DNA of 64,000 nucleotides. Source: Leptolyngbya sp. KIOST-1. GTDB lineage: Bacteria; Cyanobacteriota; Cyanobacteriia; Phormidesmidales; Phormidesmidaceae. Below are positions 46,707 through 57,000 of this stretch, one piece after another. How positions within the stretch are numbered: position 1 is the stretch's first letter; each line of letters begins with the position of its first letter. The position numbers were made by a program, and so were the translations under genes. The stretch is from NCBI RefSeq assembly GCF_000763385.1, contig NZ_JQFA01000002.1:1054001-1118000 (forward strand), given 5' to 3'. The notes below the pieces were generated by a model. That model did not search any database. It worked only from the letters and a program-made list of their open reading frames with translations, and was not told the origin of the DNA.

Positions 46707-47888
46707 ATGGGACTCTACTTCACCCCCTGGTTACGTCGACAGCAGGCCCGCTATCGCTACCGGCAAGCTCTCACCCACCTTCGCAAGGGCGATGTCGATG
46801 CGGCGTTGACGGTGTTGCCCCAGGCCCTCGGCCACTATCCTGCTCCAGCAGAGATCCACATCGAGCTAGGTAAGGCCCACTGGCAGACGGGGGATACGGT
46901 GGCGGCGCTGGAACACTACAGTGCTGCGATCGCCCTCGACCCCACCAGCGTGCGCGCCTACGGCAACCGTGGCCTGCTGCACTGCCACCAGGGCCAGGAG
47001 GAGCTAGCCCTGGCCGACTGGCAGCAGGCGCTGATTCACCAGCCGGGCCATCCCCTGATTCACTACAACCGGGGCCTGCTGCACTTTCGTCGGCAGCACT
47101 ACGCCCTGGCCCTAAACGACTTTGACGCCGCCATTGACGCCAACCCCAACCTGGCAGAGGCCTACCTGCACCGGGGCTACGCCTACGAACAGCTGGGCCA
47201 GCCCGTCGCCGCCGCCCACAACTGGGAACTGGCCCTCTGCAACGACCTCAACCTCGACCAGGCGCGGCTCAAGCTGCACCATCTGCACCAGGCCCACCGC
47301 GATCGCGCCATTTCCCAGCGACTGCAGTCGGAGCTGGACCTGCGACAAATTACCGTCGTCGCCCAATACCAGGACGACGGCCTGCGGATTCAGGTGCATC
47401 GCCCGGTGGGAGTCGGTATCAACTACTTCACCCTGCCTGACCAGATTCGCACCCTGATCATCAAGTGGCAGCTGGAGGAGGTGCAGGGCTTTGAGCTGAC
47501 CGGGCAGGTGCAGGATCAGCCCGTGGTGGAGTGGCGGGGCCACTACAAGCTCTTCCACGGCCAGCCCTGTCCCCCGGCCCGATGGCACCGGGTGCTGCTC
47601 ACGGCCTTCGTGATTTTTCCGCCCCTGGGCATTCCCGCCCTGGCCTGCGCCATGAACCTGCGCCAGGCCTACCAGCGCGGCGACTACCTGACGGCATTGC
47701 GAGCCTCCAGGGCGATCCAGGGGCTGTGTCGCGCCGGAAGCATTGCCTCCCTCACCCTGGTTACGCTGCTGGCGGGCTACTGGGGCTACCAGCGGCTCTA
47801 CGGGCCACCGGAGGCCTCGGCCGCTCCGGTGCAGCTGGCTCCGACCCAGCCGACCCCGCTCAGGAAGCCGGCTCCGGCTGATAAGTAG
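46707..47888 (+). CDS. TPR protein with C-terminal CD225 (dispanin/IFITM-like) membrane domain
   Basis: Residues 15-180 hold four to five TPR units (AALEHYSAAIALDPTSVRAY, LALNDFDAAIDANPNLAEAY). Residues about 205-290 form a beta-rich module I cannot name. Residues 298-360 match the CD225 pattern: hydrophobic half-helix FVIFPPLGIPALACAM, the YQRGDY..AL.AS loop (conserved G-D and A..S), then helix SIASLTLVTLLAGYWG. CD225 is the intramembrane domain of IFITM/dispanin proteins; bacterial versions are known but uncharacterised. The start is the ATG at 46707. The 3' end overlaps a convergent phosphoribosyltransferase gene by 29 bp. Confidence 0.8.
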   Translation: MGLYFTPWLRRQQARYRYRQALTHLRKGDVDAALTVLPQALGHYPAPAEIHIELGKAHWQTGDTVAALEHYSAAIALDPTSVRAYGNRGLLHCHQGQEELALADWQQALIHQPGHPLIHYNRGLLHFRRQHYALALNDFDAAIDANPNLAEAYLHRGYAYEQLGQPVAAAHNWELALCNDLNLDQARLKLHHLHQAHRDRAISQRLQSELDLRQITVVAQYQDDGLRIQVHRPVGVGINYFTLPDQIRTLIIKWQLEEVQGFELTGQVQDQPVVEWRGHYKLFHGQPCPPARWHRVLLTAFVIFPPLGIPALACAMNLRQAYQRGDYLTALRASRAIQGLCRAGSIASLTLVTLLAGYWGYQRLYGPPEASAAPVQLAPTQPTPLRKPAPADK

Positions 47889-48384
47889 CCGCCAGTTCGG
47901 CCGGGGTCATGGTTTCGTAGCGCTCAAAGGGCTGGTGAATCCAGGGGTTGTCGGGCAGGTAGACCACGTGGTAGTCGGGCTTGACAATGGATTCGGCCTT
48001 GTACCATAGCACCGCCGTCCGCAGATCCTCAATGTAGAAGCCGTACTTGTGGCGCAGCCAGTCCATGGATTTTTTCAGGCTGTAGCCCGAATCGACCAGG
48101 TCGTCGACGACGAGCACCTGGCTGCCCAGGCTGGGGGTGGTCATGCTCAGATCGCGGGAAAAGGTAATTGCCCCACGGGTGCGCCCGTCGGCCCCGCCGT
48201 AGGAGGCCGTGGACAGAATCGCCAGCGGCACATCGAACAGGCGGCAGAGGGTATCGCCGATGCGCAGTCCGCCCTTGGCCAGGCAGACAATCTGGTTGAA
48301 CTCCCAGCCCGACGTATAGATCGCGACGGCCAGCTTTTCGATGTCGCGGTGGTAGTCGTCCCAGCTTACGTAGAAATCAGCCAT
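47860..48384 (-). CDS. phosphoribosyltransferase (Gpt/xanthine-type)
   Basis: A 174-residue type I PRTase. The PRPP loop is VLVVDDLVDSGYSLKKS, with two acidic residues before D-S-G; QIVCLAKGGLRIGDTLCRLF is the first conserved loop and YKAESIVKPDY the hood strand. It most resembles purine (xanthine/hypoxanthine-guanine) PRTases of cyanobacteria, but the base specificity is not determined. Convergent with, and overlapping by 29 bp, the TPR-CD225 gene. Confidence 0.85.
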   Translation of the reverse strand: MADFYVSWDDYHRDIEKLAVAIYTSGWEFNQIVCLAKGGLRIGDTLCRLFDVPLAILSTASYGGADGRTRGAITFSRDLSMTTPSLGSQVLVVDDLVDSGYSLKKSMDWLRHKYGFYIEDLRTAVLWYKAESIVKPDYHVVYLPDNPWIHQPFERYETMTPAELAATYQPEPAS

Positions 48385-48620
48385 CCCTTCTCCCAGGCCC
48401 TCGCCCTAGCGTGTAACGTGCCGTCCTGCGTCTGCCCAGCCCCTGCCCTAGCGTTGGGCTCTAGAGTTTTGTCCAGAGAAGCGCTACAGTTCCTAAGCTG
48501 GACTCGGTGTAGGGCGTTTTGCAATGGGGAAATAATACACTGAGGACGCTGTTTGAATTGTTATTCAGCCGCGATCGCCTTCCCCACCGCTGAGATCTCC
48601 AATTTACGAGCACCCGACCC

Positions 48621-50045
48621 ATGGCTTCTAACCTTTCGTCGAGCAGCGCCAGCCACTCCGCCCCCAGACCGTTTTCGCTATTGGGCAAGCTGGCGTTTGG
48701 GGCTGGCGACATTGGGCCGGGCATGACGGCCAACCTGCTGGCCTTTTCGTACCTGATCTTTTTGACCACGGCGGCGGGGCTGAGCCCGGTAGCGGCGGGT
48801 TCGGTGCTGGCGATTGGACGGATCTGGGATGCGGTGAATGACCCGTTCATTGGCTACCTGAGCGACAAAACCCGCACCCGCTGGGGCCGCCGCTATCCCT
48901 GGATGGTCGTGGGAGCGCTGCCCTTTGGCCTCAGTTTTTTTCTCATGTGGGTTGTGCCGCCGCTGGAGAGCGAAGCCGCCCGGTTTGGCTACTACGCGGT
49001 GGTGTCGCTGCTGTTTCAAATGTTCTACACCGTCATCAATCTACCCTACGCTACCCTCACCGCCGAACTCACCAAAGACTATGACGAGCGCACCGAACTG
49101 ACCGCCTTTCGGCTGGCCTCATCCCTGTTTGGAGCCATTTTTGCCCTCGGCCTGGGCCTGGTGATTACCCAGACGATCGAGGATCTGGGCCAGCAGTACC
49201 TGGTGCTGGGGGGAATCTGTGCCGTGCTGGCGGTGCTGCCCCTGCTGTGGTGTGTGTGGGGTACCTACCCCTACGCGGTGCAGCGCAACGCGCTCCAGCC
49301 CGCCGCCACCGACGAGGTTCCCCTCTCGTTTGTCGCTCAGATCAAGGTGGTGTTTGCCAACCGGGCTTTTTTGTTTGTGGTGGGTATTTACCTGTTTGCC
49401 TGGCTGGCCCTGCAGATGACCGCCAGCATTATTCCCTTCTACGCCACCTTCTGGATGGGACTGGATTCGTACTTTTTGGCAGCGCTGCTGGTGCAGGGGA
49501 CGGCCATTGTGATGATGGTGCTGGTCAACCAACTCAGCCGTCGCCTGGGCAAGCAGGAGGTGTTCTACATTGGCATCGGCACCTGGGTGATTGCCCAGAT
49601 TGCGCTGTTTTTTGTGCAGCCGGGGCAGGTGGCGTTTCTCTACCTGCTGTGCATTGTGATTAGCTTTGGGGTGGCCACCGCCTACGTGGTGCCCTGGGCC
49701 ATGCTGCCCGACGTGATTGAGCTGGACGAGCTGAAAACCGGCCAGCGCCGGGAGGGGGTCTTCTACGCCTTTATGACGCTGCTGCAAAAGGTGGGCCTGG
49801 CCCTGGGGCTGTTTTTGGTCAGCCTGGCGCTGCAGTTTTCGGGGTTCGTCAGCGAGGCCGCCCAGCAGCCCGACAGCGCCCTGATGGCGATTCGCATTTT
49901 CATTGGCCCAGTGCCCATGGTGCTGCTGCTGGGGGCGATCGCGCTGGCCCGGTTTTACCCCATTACCCGGCAAATGCACGAAGAAATGTTGCTGCAGCTG
50001 GCCGAACGTCAGCGGCAGCAGGATTCGGATGGGGCGGCAGGGTAG
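48621..50045 (+). CDS. GPH-family (MelB-like) sugar/cation symporter
   Basis: A 474-residue 12-helix transporter of the glycoside-pentoside-hexuronide family in the major facilitator superfamily. Typical motifs: GAGDIGPGMTANLLAF in helix 1, GRIWDAVNDPFIGYLSDKTR in helix 2 with the cation-site aspartate, TRWGRRYPWM, and LPYATLTAELTKDYDERTEL. These match Na+/H+-sugar symporters such as MelB. Substrate unknown. The C-terminal 25 residues are charged and cytoplasmic. No sugar-metabolism gene is adjacent. Confidence 0.87.
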   Translation: MASNLSSSSASHSAPRPFSLLGKLAFGAGDIGPGMTANLLAFSYLIFLTTAAGLSPVAAGSVLAIGRIWDAVNDPFIGYLSDKTRTRWGRRYPWMVVGALPFGLSFFLMWVVPPLESEAARFGYYAVVSLLFQMFYTVINLPYATLTAELTKDYDERTELTAFRLASSLFGAIFALGLGLVITQTIEDLGQQYLVLGGICAVLAVLPLLWCVWGTYPYAVQRNALQPAATDEVPLSFVAQIKVVFANRAFLFVVGIYLFAWLALQMTASIIPFYATFWMGLDSYFLAALLVQGTAIVMMVLVNQLSRRLGKQEVFYIGIGTWVIAQIALFFVQPGQVAFLYLLCIVISFGVATAYVVPWAMLPDVIELDELKTGQRREGVFYAFMTLLQKVGLALGLFLVSLALQFSGFVSEAAQQPDSALMAIRIFIGPVPMVLLLGAIALARFYPITRQMHEEMLLQLAERQRQQDSDGAAG

Positions 50046-50523
50046 GCCGCTTGGCAGCGGTGGTGCTGCCGTTGGTGGGATGTCGGGTATCGGGTGTCAG
50101 GTGTCGGGAATGATGGGCGGATTGGGGCCGGTCCTCGGGGGACGGGTCTGTGGTCCTGGGATAACCGAACGCAGGCCAGCCTGGCGATCGCGCCCGTTAG
50201 CCCTGTGGTAGGCGAGGGAAAAATATGCTAGATTTGCGTGCATCCAATTCTGCATGCAATACAGCTTGCTACGCTGCCTAATTCGGTATGGCCCCGGCCT
50301 GCCGAAGCGGAGGAACCACTTTTTGGGGCTTATCTCAGGGCGAATCATATCGCTAGAGAAGGGGATCTCTCACCCCTCGCCCGTCAGCTAACTCCGTCGG
50401 CCTTGGGAGAGAACGTACTGGAAGCATTTTCTAGCGCTACCCGTAGTTCTCCTACGATCGTTAACCCCTCGGTGAGACCCCTCATCGCAGGGAATTTGTT
50501 TAGCACCACACAGGAGACAGGCG
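50046..50523. other. 478-bp intergenic region upstream of the ArsB/NhaD transporter
   Basis: No convincing gene. Starts with a GT-rich stretch in which the motif TGTCGGG recurs (about 50077-50107). A 9-bp inverted repeat TTGCGTGCA...TGCATGCAA (50235-50260, one mismatch) could be a repressor site. The last 160 bp form a possible leader with short complementary segments, ending in a good ribosome-binding site (AGGAGA) before the transporter start. I could not match it to a known riboswitch. Confidence 0.4.
50235..50260. promoter_or_regulatory. inverted repeat, possible operator
   Basis: TTGCGTGCA (50235-50243), 8-nt spacer, TGCATGCAA (50252-50260): a dyad with one mismatch, 260 bp before the transporter start. 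Size and spacing suit a dimeric regulator, but none is encoded next to it. Confidence 0.3.
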
Positions 50524-51861
50524 ATGGAAACCTGGTCTGGGATCACCGCGTCGGTGGTCTTTTTTGGGGTACTGGCCCTGATTGCTACCGAACGTCTGCA
50601 TCTGACCGTTGCCGCCTTTCTGGGGGCAATGCTGCTGATTTTTATGCACGTGCTGACGCTGGATCAGGCGATCGCCTACATTGGCCGCAGCCACGCCACG
50701 CTGGCGCTGTTCTTTGGCGTCATGGTGATGGTGCGGGCCTTTGAGCCCACCAAAATCTTTGAGTACCTGGCAACTCAGATGGTGATTATGGCAAAGGGCG
50801 AGGGCAAGCGCCTGCTGCTGGGAATTGTGGCGATTACGACCCCGATCTGCGCCATGCTGCCCAACGCCACCACGGTGATGCTGCTGGCCCCGCTGATTCC
50901 GCCGATGGCGGCGGAGCTGAACCTCAACTTTGTGCCGCTGCTGATTTTGATGGTGTTTGTGGCCAACAGCGCTGGCCTGCTCACCATCGTCGGCGACCCG
51001 GCTACCTTTATCGTCGGCAGCTCAATCAACATGAGCTTTCTGGACTACCTGCTGAAGCTGAGCCTGGGGGGCGTGGTGGCGATCGCCACCATCGTCGTCA
51101 TGCTGCCGGTGCTCTTTCCCAACACCTGGAACCGGAAGCTGGATGATCTCGACCACCTGCCCCACCCGGTGGTCAACCACCCCCGCATGCTGGCCCTGGG
51201 CGGCGCGATCGCGGCCCTGGTGCTGGGGCTGTTTGTGGTGGGCGAGAGCCTGCCGGTACCCATTTCGCCCGCGGCGATCGCCCTGCTGGGGGCGGCGCTG
51301 TGCCTGCTGCTCACCCACCACAGCGGCATCGACACCGTCCACAACATTCTGCGGGACGTGGACTGGAGCACTCTGATCTTTTTCATGAGCGTATTCGTGC
51401 TGATTGGCGGTCTGCAGGAGACCGGGGTGATCAGCGCCGCCTCGGGGCTCCTGGGGGTGGCGATCGGTCAAAACATTGCCCTGGGGTCGATGCTGTTGCT
51501 GGTGATCACGGGCGTTCTCTCCAGCCTGATTCCCAATATTCCCCTGGTGGTGGCTATGGTGCCCCTGCTGAAGGAATACCTGGTCAACGTGAACCTGGCC
51601 GGGCCAGAGCTGCTGTCCCCCGACTTCGCCGGACAAATTCCGCCGGAGATTTTGCCCCTGTTCGCGGCCATGATGTTTGGGGCCACCCTGGGGGGCAACG
51701 GCACGCTGGTGGGGGCATCGTCCAACATTGTGGCGGCGGGCATTGCCGAGCAGCACGGCAAGCCGATCTCCTTCCGCCTGTTTCTGAGCTACGGCCTACC
51801 GCTGATGGGGCTTCAGCTGGTGGTGATCAGTGTCTACATGGCCGTCCGGTTTCTGCTGTAG
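50524..51861 (+). CDS. ArsB/NhaD-superfamily ion transporter
   Basis: A 445-residue membrane protein of the ion-transporter (IT) superfamily (SLC13/ArsB/NhaD/P-protein group), with about 11 hydrophobic segments. Characteristic parts are ICAMLPNATTVMLLAPLIPP and VGDPATFIVGSSINMSFLDY (the first re-entrant loop region) and, in the second half, GVLSSLIPNIPLVVAMVPLL and LGGNGTLVGASSNIVAAGIA. The two Asn-Thr/Ser-Asn motifs form the ion site in the family. The ion (Na+/H+, arsenite or other) cannot be told. Good AGGAGA ribosome-binding site 7 nt before the ATG. Confidence 0.87.
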   Translation: METWSGITASVVFFGVLALIATERLHLTVAAFLGAMLLIFMHVLTLDQAIAYIGRSHATLALFFGVMVMVRAFEPTKIFEYLATQMVIMAKGEGKRLLLGIVAITTPICAMLPNATTVMLLAPLIPPMAAELNLNFVPLLILMVFVANSAGLLTIVGDPATFIVGSSINMSFLDYLLKLSLGGVVAIATIVVMLPVLFPNTWNRKLDDLDHLPHPVVNHPRMLALGGAIAALVLGLFVVGESLPVPISPAAIALLGAALCLLLTHHSGIDTVHNILRDVDWSTLIFFMSVFVLIGGLQETGVISAASGLLGVAIGQNIALGSMLLLVITGVLSSLIPNIPLVVAMVPLLKEYLVNVNLAGPELLSPDFAGQIPPEILPLFAAMMFGATLGGNGTLVGASSNIVAAGIAEQHGKPISFRLFLSYGLPLMGLQLVVISVYMAVRFLL

Positions 51862-52061
51862 ACGGGCTGGGCCACCCCTGTCATCGATCGCTGAAATCCC
51901 TGGGCTAAGTCGTAGCGAATCCGACTTGGGTTGGGTAGAATGGTAAGGATAGCTACCGTTCCTGGGGCCTGGGCGGCGGTGATCGCTCTGCGGTGGTCAT
52001 CTCCCGCAAAAGGCTCTACTCTCGATCTAGCACCCTCGTTATCTCGTCTGTGGGAGTCCCT

Positions 52062-53681
52062 ATGAGCAACCCGCCCAGCCCCGATCGCATTCTCATTTTC
52101 GACACCACCCTGCGCGATGGCGAACAGTCGCCAGGGGCTACCCTCAATGTCGAAGAGAAACTGGCGATCGCGCGGCAGCTTTCCCGCCTGGGCGTGGACA
52201 TCATTGAGGCGGGGTTCCCCTTTGCCAGCCCCGGCGACTTTGAGGCGGTGCAGAAGATCGCCCGCGAGGTGGGCACTGAAACTGGCCCCACCATCTGCGG
52301 CCTGGCCCGCGCCACCAAGGGCGACATTGAGCGGGCCGGGGAGGCGATCAAGCCCGCCGCCCGTGGCCGGATCCACACCTTCATTGCCACCTCGGATATC
52401 CACATGCAGTACAAGCTGCGTAAGGGCCGCGACGAGGTGCTGGCGATCGCCCCGGAGATGGTGGCCTACGCCAAGACCTTCACCGACGATGTGGAGTTTT
52501 CCCCCGAGGATGCGGGCCGCTCTGACCCTGAGTTTTTGTACCAGGTGCTGGAGGCGGCGATCGCCGCCGGGGCTACCACCGTCAACATTCCTGACACCGT
52601 GGGCTACCTCACCCCCACCGAGTTTGGCGATCTGATTCGCGGCATCAAGGCAAACGTCCCGAATATCGACCAGGCGGTGATCTCCGTCCACGGCCACAAC
52701 GACCTGGGCCTGGCGGTGGCCAACTTCCTGGAGGCGGTGAAGGCCGGGGCGCGCCAGCTGGAGTGCACCATCAACGGCATCGGCGAGCGGGCGGGCAACG
52801 CCGCCCTGGAGGAGCTGGTGATGGCCATGCACGTGCGCCGCAGCTTCTACAACCCCTTCCTCGGTCGCCCCGCCGACTCCGAGGCTCCCCTGACCGCCAT
52901 CGACACCCGCCAGATCTACAAGACCTCGCGGCTGGTCTCCAACCTGACCGGCATGTTTGTGCAGCCCAACAAGGCGATCGTGGGGGCCAACGCCTTTGCC
53001 CACGAGTCGGGTATCCACCAGGATGGCGTGCTCAAAAACAAGCTCACCTACGAGATCATGGACGCCACCTCCATCGGCCTCACCGACAACCAGATCGTGC
53101 TGGGCAAGCACTCGGGCCGCAACGCCTTTCGCACCCGCCTGGGCGAGCTGGGCTACGAGCTAGACGACCAGGCCCTCAACCGTGCCTTCCTGCGCTTCAA
53201 GGAGCTGGCCGACAAGAAGAAAGAAATCACCGACTGGGACATCGAGTCCATCGTCAACGACGAGACCCAGCAGGCCCCGGAGCACTTCCACCTGGAGCTG
53301 GTGCAGGTGTCCTGCGGCGACAGCGCCAAGCCCACCGCCACCGTCACCCTGCGCACCCCCGACGGCCAGGAGCTGATGGATGCGGCGATCGGCACTGGGC
53401 CGGTGGACGCGGTGTACAAGGCAATCAACCGGGTGGTGGACATCCCCAACCAGCTGATCGAGTTCTCGGTGCAGTCGGTGACGGCGGGTATTGACGCCCT
53501 GGGCGAAGTCACCATCCGCATTCGCCACGAGGACCGGGTCTACTCCGGCCACGCCGCCAATACCGACATCGTGGTGGCCTCCGCCCACGCCTACCTGCAC
53601 GCCCTCAACCGGCTGTACGCCAGCCTGCAGGGGGAAAAGGCGATCCATCCCCAGCGCGATGCGGTAACAGCATCCCTATAG
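52062..53681 (+). CDS. leuA: 2-isopropylmalate synthase
   Basis: First committed step of leucine biosynthesis: acetyl-CoA plus 2-oxoisovalerate. I choose ATG 52062 (539 residues, [20 protein letters not shown]) with GGGAG 6-10 nt upstream; the frame opens 69 bp earlier without conservation. The catalytic motif [13 protein letters not shown], the metal-site [14 protein letters not shown] and [10 protein letters not shown] are present. The C-terminal leucine-binding regulatory domain (about 395-520, [20 protein letters not shown]) is complete, so feedback inhibition by leucine is expected. Confidence 0.96.
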   Translation: MSNPPSPDRILIFDTTLRDGEQSPGATLNVEEKLAIARQLSRLGVDIIEAGFPFASPGDFEAVQKIAREVGTETGPTICGLARATKGDIERAGEAIKPAARGRIHTFIATSDIHMQYKLRKGRDEVLAIAPEMVAYAKTFTDDVEFSPEDAGRSDPEFLYQVLEAAIAAGATTVNIPDTVGYLTPTEFGDLIRGIKANVPNIDQAVISVHGHNDLGLAVANFLEAVKAGARQLECTINGIGERAGNAALEELVMAMHVRRSFYNPFLGRPADSEAPLTAIDTRQIYKTSRLVSNLTGMFVQPNKAIVGANAFAHESGIHQDGVLKNKLTYEIMDATSIGLTDNQIVLGKHSGRNAFRTRLGELGYELDDQALNRAFLRFKELADKKKEITDWDIESIVNDETQQAPEHFHLELVQVSCGDSAKPTATVTLRTPDGQELMDAAIGTGPVDAVYKAINRVVDIPNQLIEFSVQSVTAGIDALGEVTIRIRHEDRVYSGHAANTDIVVASAHAYLHALNRLYASLQGEKAIHPQRDAVTASL

Positions 53682-54071
53682 CACCGCAGGATTCTGGGCA
53701 CAGCCAGTAACGGTAAACCTTTCGCGGCTGGCTTCTATCCCCTTGGAGGGATGAGTGGGCGCTATTTCCCATACTATGTTTGGACAAATTGCCGTCTTTG
53801 TGCTTCATGTCCGCGATCAGCGCTACACGCAACTCTGAACCAGTTGGCCACTTACCGTTACCACAACCTTTGCAAACAGTCCGGCCGCCTTTGGGTTTTT
53901 CACGGGCGAAGTTGACGGCAAAATCAGGGGATTTACCCACGAGCATCAACCGCTGGGGCATGGGCGAGCCTGGCCTCTATCCAGGGCTGTGAAGCTGGCG
54001 TTACCCCTGCTGTCCTCGATGGGGGTGGCCGGTAACGCTTTGTTTGCAAATGCATTTGGAATGAAGATCCT
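53682..54071. other. 390-bp intergenic region before the giant sensor kinase
   Basis: No gene I can support. A minus-strand frame with protein-like composition and one CxxC (VCKGCGNGK) covers about 53750-53946, but it runs into leuA antisense and has no clear ribosome-binding site. Short inverted segments AGCCAG/CTGGCT flank 53706-53733. The right end, more AT-rich, should hold the kinase promoter. Confidence 0.35.
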
Positions 54072-57000
54072 ATGGCTGAGCCTACCCGTCACTCTACGTC
54101 ATTCGGCCAGCCTTCCGCTCAGGTTCGTACTCAGGTCAGCAACAGCGCCAGTAGTCCGGTCGCAGCAGATGACGCTGGCTCAGTCCAGCCACCTGGTCTA
54201 ATGTTGGACATCCAGACGCTGCAAATCCTGGATAGTAGTGATGACTGCATCAAGGTGCTGGATTTAGACGGACGCCTTCTGTTCATGAATCGGGGCGGAC
54301 AGGCACTGGTAGGCATTGAGGATTTCTCTCCCTTTCTCAACGCCTCCTGGATCGAGTTTTGGCCGGAGGCAGAGCGGCAGAGCGCCAGGGATGCGATCGC
54401 CCGGGCGGCTGCAGGGGAGGTGTGTTCCCTGGACGGCTACTGGCCAACCCTGACCGGTGAACCCAAGTGGTGGAACAACAAAATTAGCCCCATTCGCAAC
54501 GCAGGGGGCCAGGTTGAGCGACTGCTGTGCGTTTCGCGGGACATCACCGAACGTCGGCAGATTCAAGCCAGCGGGAAACAAGCTGAGGAAAAATTACGGG
54601 AGTCGGAAGGTCGGTATCAGGCCATTGTTAACCAGGCCGTGACCGGCGTCGCCTGTGTGAATTTGGAGGGCAGGCTGACCCTGGTCAATCAGAAGTATTG
54701 CGACATTACCGGCTACTCAGCCGATGAACTGTATCAGCGGCGGATGCAGGATATTACCCATCCCGAAGACCTGCCCCGCAATGTCGAACTGTTTATGCGA
54801 ATGCTGGCGGATGGCACGCCGTTTGAGATTGAGAAACGCTACATTCGCAAGAATGGCTCGATTGTCTGGGTCAACAACAGTGTTTATGCGGTCTGCGATC
54901 GCGATGGCAAGCCCCAATCGGTGGTCGCGATTGTTTTAGATATCACCGAGCGCAAACAGTCAGAGATGGGCGCGGAATTGCTGGCGAACGTCACGCAGAA
55001 TCTGGCGGAGGCAAACCGGGTTGAAGACATTATTCAGGCCGTTGGCGAACAGTTGAATCGTTATCTGCACGTTTCAACCTGTGCCTTAATTGAAGTTGGG
55101 GAGAGCGGCAAGTTAGCAACAATCGTTCACAACTGGCACCGAGATGACATCCCCAGCTTAGTAGGTCGTTATCATCTACCGGAATTTGTTACCGGAGAAT
55201 TTTTCCAAACGGCCCGACTTGGACAGTCCATCATTGTTCAAGACATTAAAACAGACTCGCGCATTGCTGAGGCAGAGCGATTTACAAGCCTCAACATTGG
55301 TTCGTTTATCAGTGTGCCGCTGACGCGGGATCATGAGTGGAAATATTCGCTGGGTATCTACCATCAAACGCCTTACCCCTGGAGCAGCCATGAAGTTGCG
55401 TTAATGCGCGAACTGGCCAATCGGGTTTGGACCAAACTGGAGCGAATTCGGGTCGAAGTTGCCCTCCGGCAGAATCATGAAATGTTTTCGGCTTTGGTGG
55501 GAGATGCCCCGTTTGGCGTGTACATGATCGACGCCGAGTTCCGGGTCCGACAGGCCAACCAAGCCGCGATCGCCACGTTTAATCTGCAGCCCTTAATTGG
55601 ACGCAACCTCGCTGAGGCACTGCGGAGCATCTGGCAGGAACCCTTTGCCACCGAAGCGATTGAGCGCTTCCGCCACACGCTGATTACGGGTGAGCCTTAC
55701 CACTTACCGCCGACAGTTGAATACCGCACGGATATTGCAGAAATTCAGTCCTACGATTGGCAGCTCTATCGCATCACCTTGCTCGATGGCAGCTATGGGG
55801 TGGTCTGTTACTTTTATGACCTTTCTGAAATCAAACGGGCCGAGGAGATCATTCGTCGCAGTGGCGAGCGCGATGCCTTCCTGGTCACCCTCAACGATAC
55901 GCTGCGTCCGTTAACCGATGCGATCGACATTCAGGCAACGGCCAGTCGGGTTCTGGGCGAACATTTAAACGCCAATCGGGTCGCGTACTTCGAGGTCCAG
56001 GGTGCGGACTATGTGGTGGCACAGGATTACGTCAACGGCGCAGAGTCGCTGCGGGGAGGCTACCCAATTGAGTCTTTTAGTACGGAATTGCTGGCGACGT
56101 ACCGCAGGGGTCATACCGCCGCCGCAACGGAGGTGATGAGCGATCCTGATTTATCTGCGGCGCAACGATCGGCTTACGCTGCCATTCAGATTGCCGCCTA
56201 CATTGGCGTTCCCCTGGTCAAGCAGGGTGAGTTTATGGCCGGACTGGCCGTCCATTCCTCCACCCCACGACGTTGGACAGCGGACGAAATAGCCCTGGTA
56301 GAAGAAGTGGCTGAGCACACCTGGGCCGCCGTTGAACGGGCCCGGGCTGAAGCCGAACTACGGGCATCGGAAGCTAAATATCGGGGGTTGTTTGAGTCTC
56401 TGGACGAAGGGTACTTTCTGGCAGATGTAATTTTCGACGAAAACGACCGCCCCATTGATATTTTGTACCTGGAGGCAAATTCAGCGGCGGCCCGGATGGT
56501 TGGGCAGGATTTTACCGGACAACGGTTGAGGAAAATTGCCCCCAACTATGATGCCGACTGGTATGAAAGCTTTGGTCGTGTTGCCCGAACGGGGCGGAGC
56601 GAACGGTTGGAGCAATATGCCAAGCCAGACCAGAAATGGTACGACTTCTACGTGTTTAAAGTGGGTGATGAGCAGAGCCGACGCGTTTCTGTGGTTTTTA
56701 AAGATATCACCCAACGCAAACGGCGCGAAGCCCACGGAGCCTTTCTGACTGAGATTGAGAAAGACTTCTCGCGGTTTTCAACTGCGAATGAAATCATGCA
56801 AACGGTTGGGGCAAAAATCGGTGCCTTTTTGCAGATTACGACCTGCAATTTCACCGATGTCGATGAAGCTCACGATCGCATAACCGTTCACCACGGCTGG
56901 AGCAGTCCAGAGGTGCCCAGTACCGTAGGCACGTTTTGCCTTTCTCAATACCTGAGCAAAGAGTTTGAGCGGGCCAGCCGAGCGGGAGAGACCGTTGCAG

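Noticed and set aside
50362-50523. Possible yybP-ykoY-like or other metal riboswitch (GGCCTTGGGAGAGAA)
   Set aside because: The diagnostic GGGGAGUAG core is missing, so no riboswitch class can be claimed.
50238-50744. 168-residue open frame before and into the ArsB/NhaD gene
   Set aside because: Overlaps the transporter in another frame and shows no conserved pattern.
53605-53961. Minus-strand frame with a CxxC motif between leuA and the sensor kinase
   Set aside because: Composition is protein-like, but it ends inside leuA antisense, has no clear ribosome-binding site and no family I recognise; only noted in the intergenic entry.
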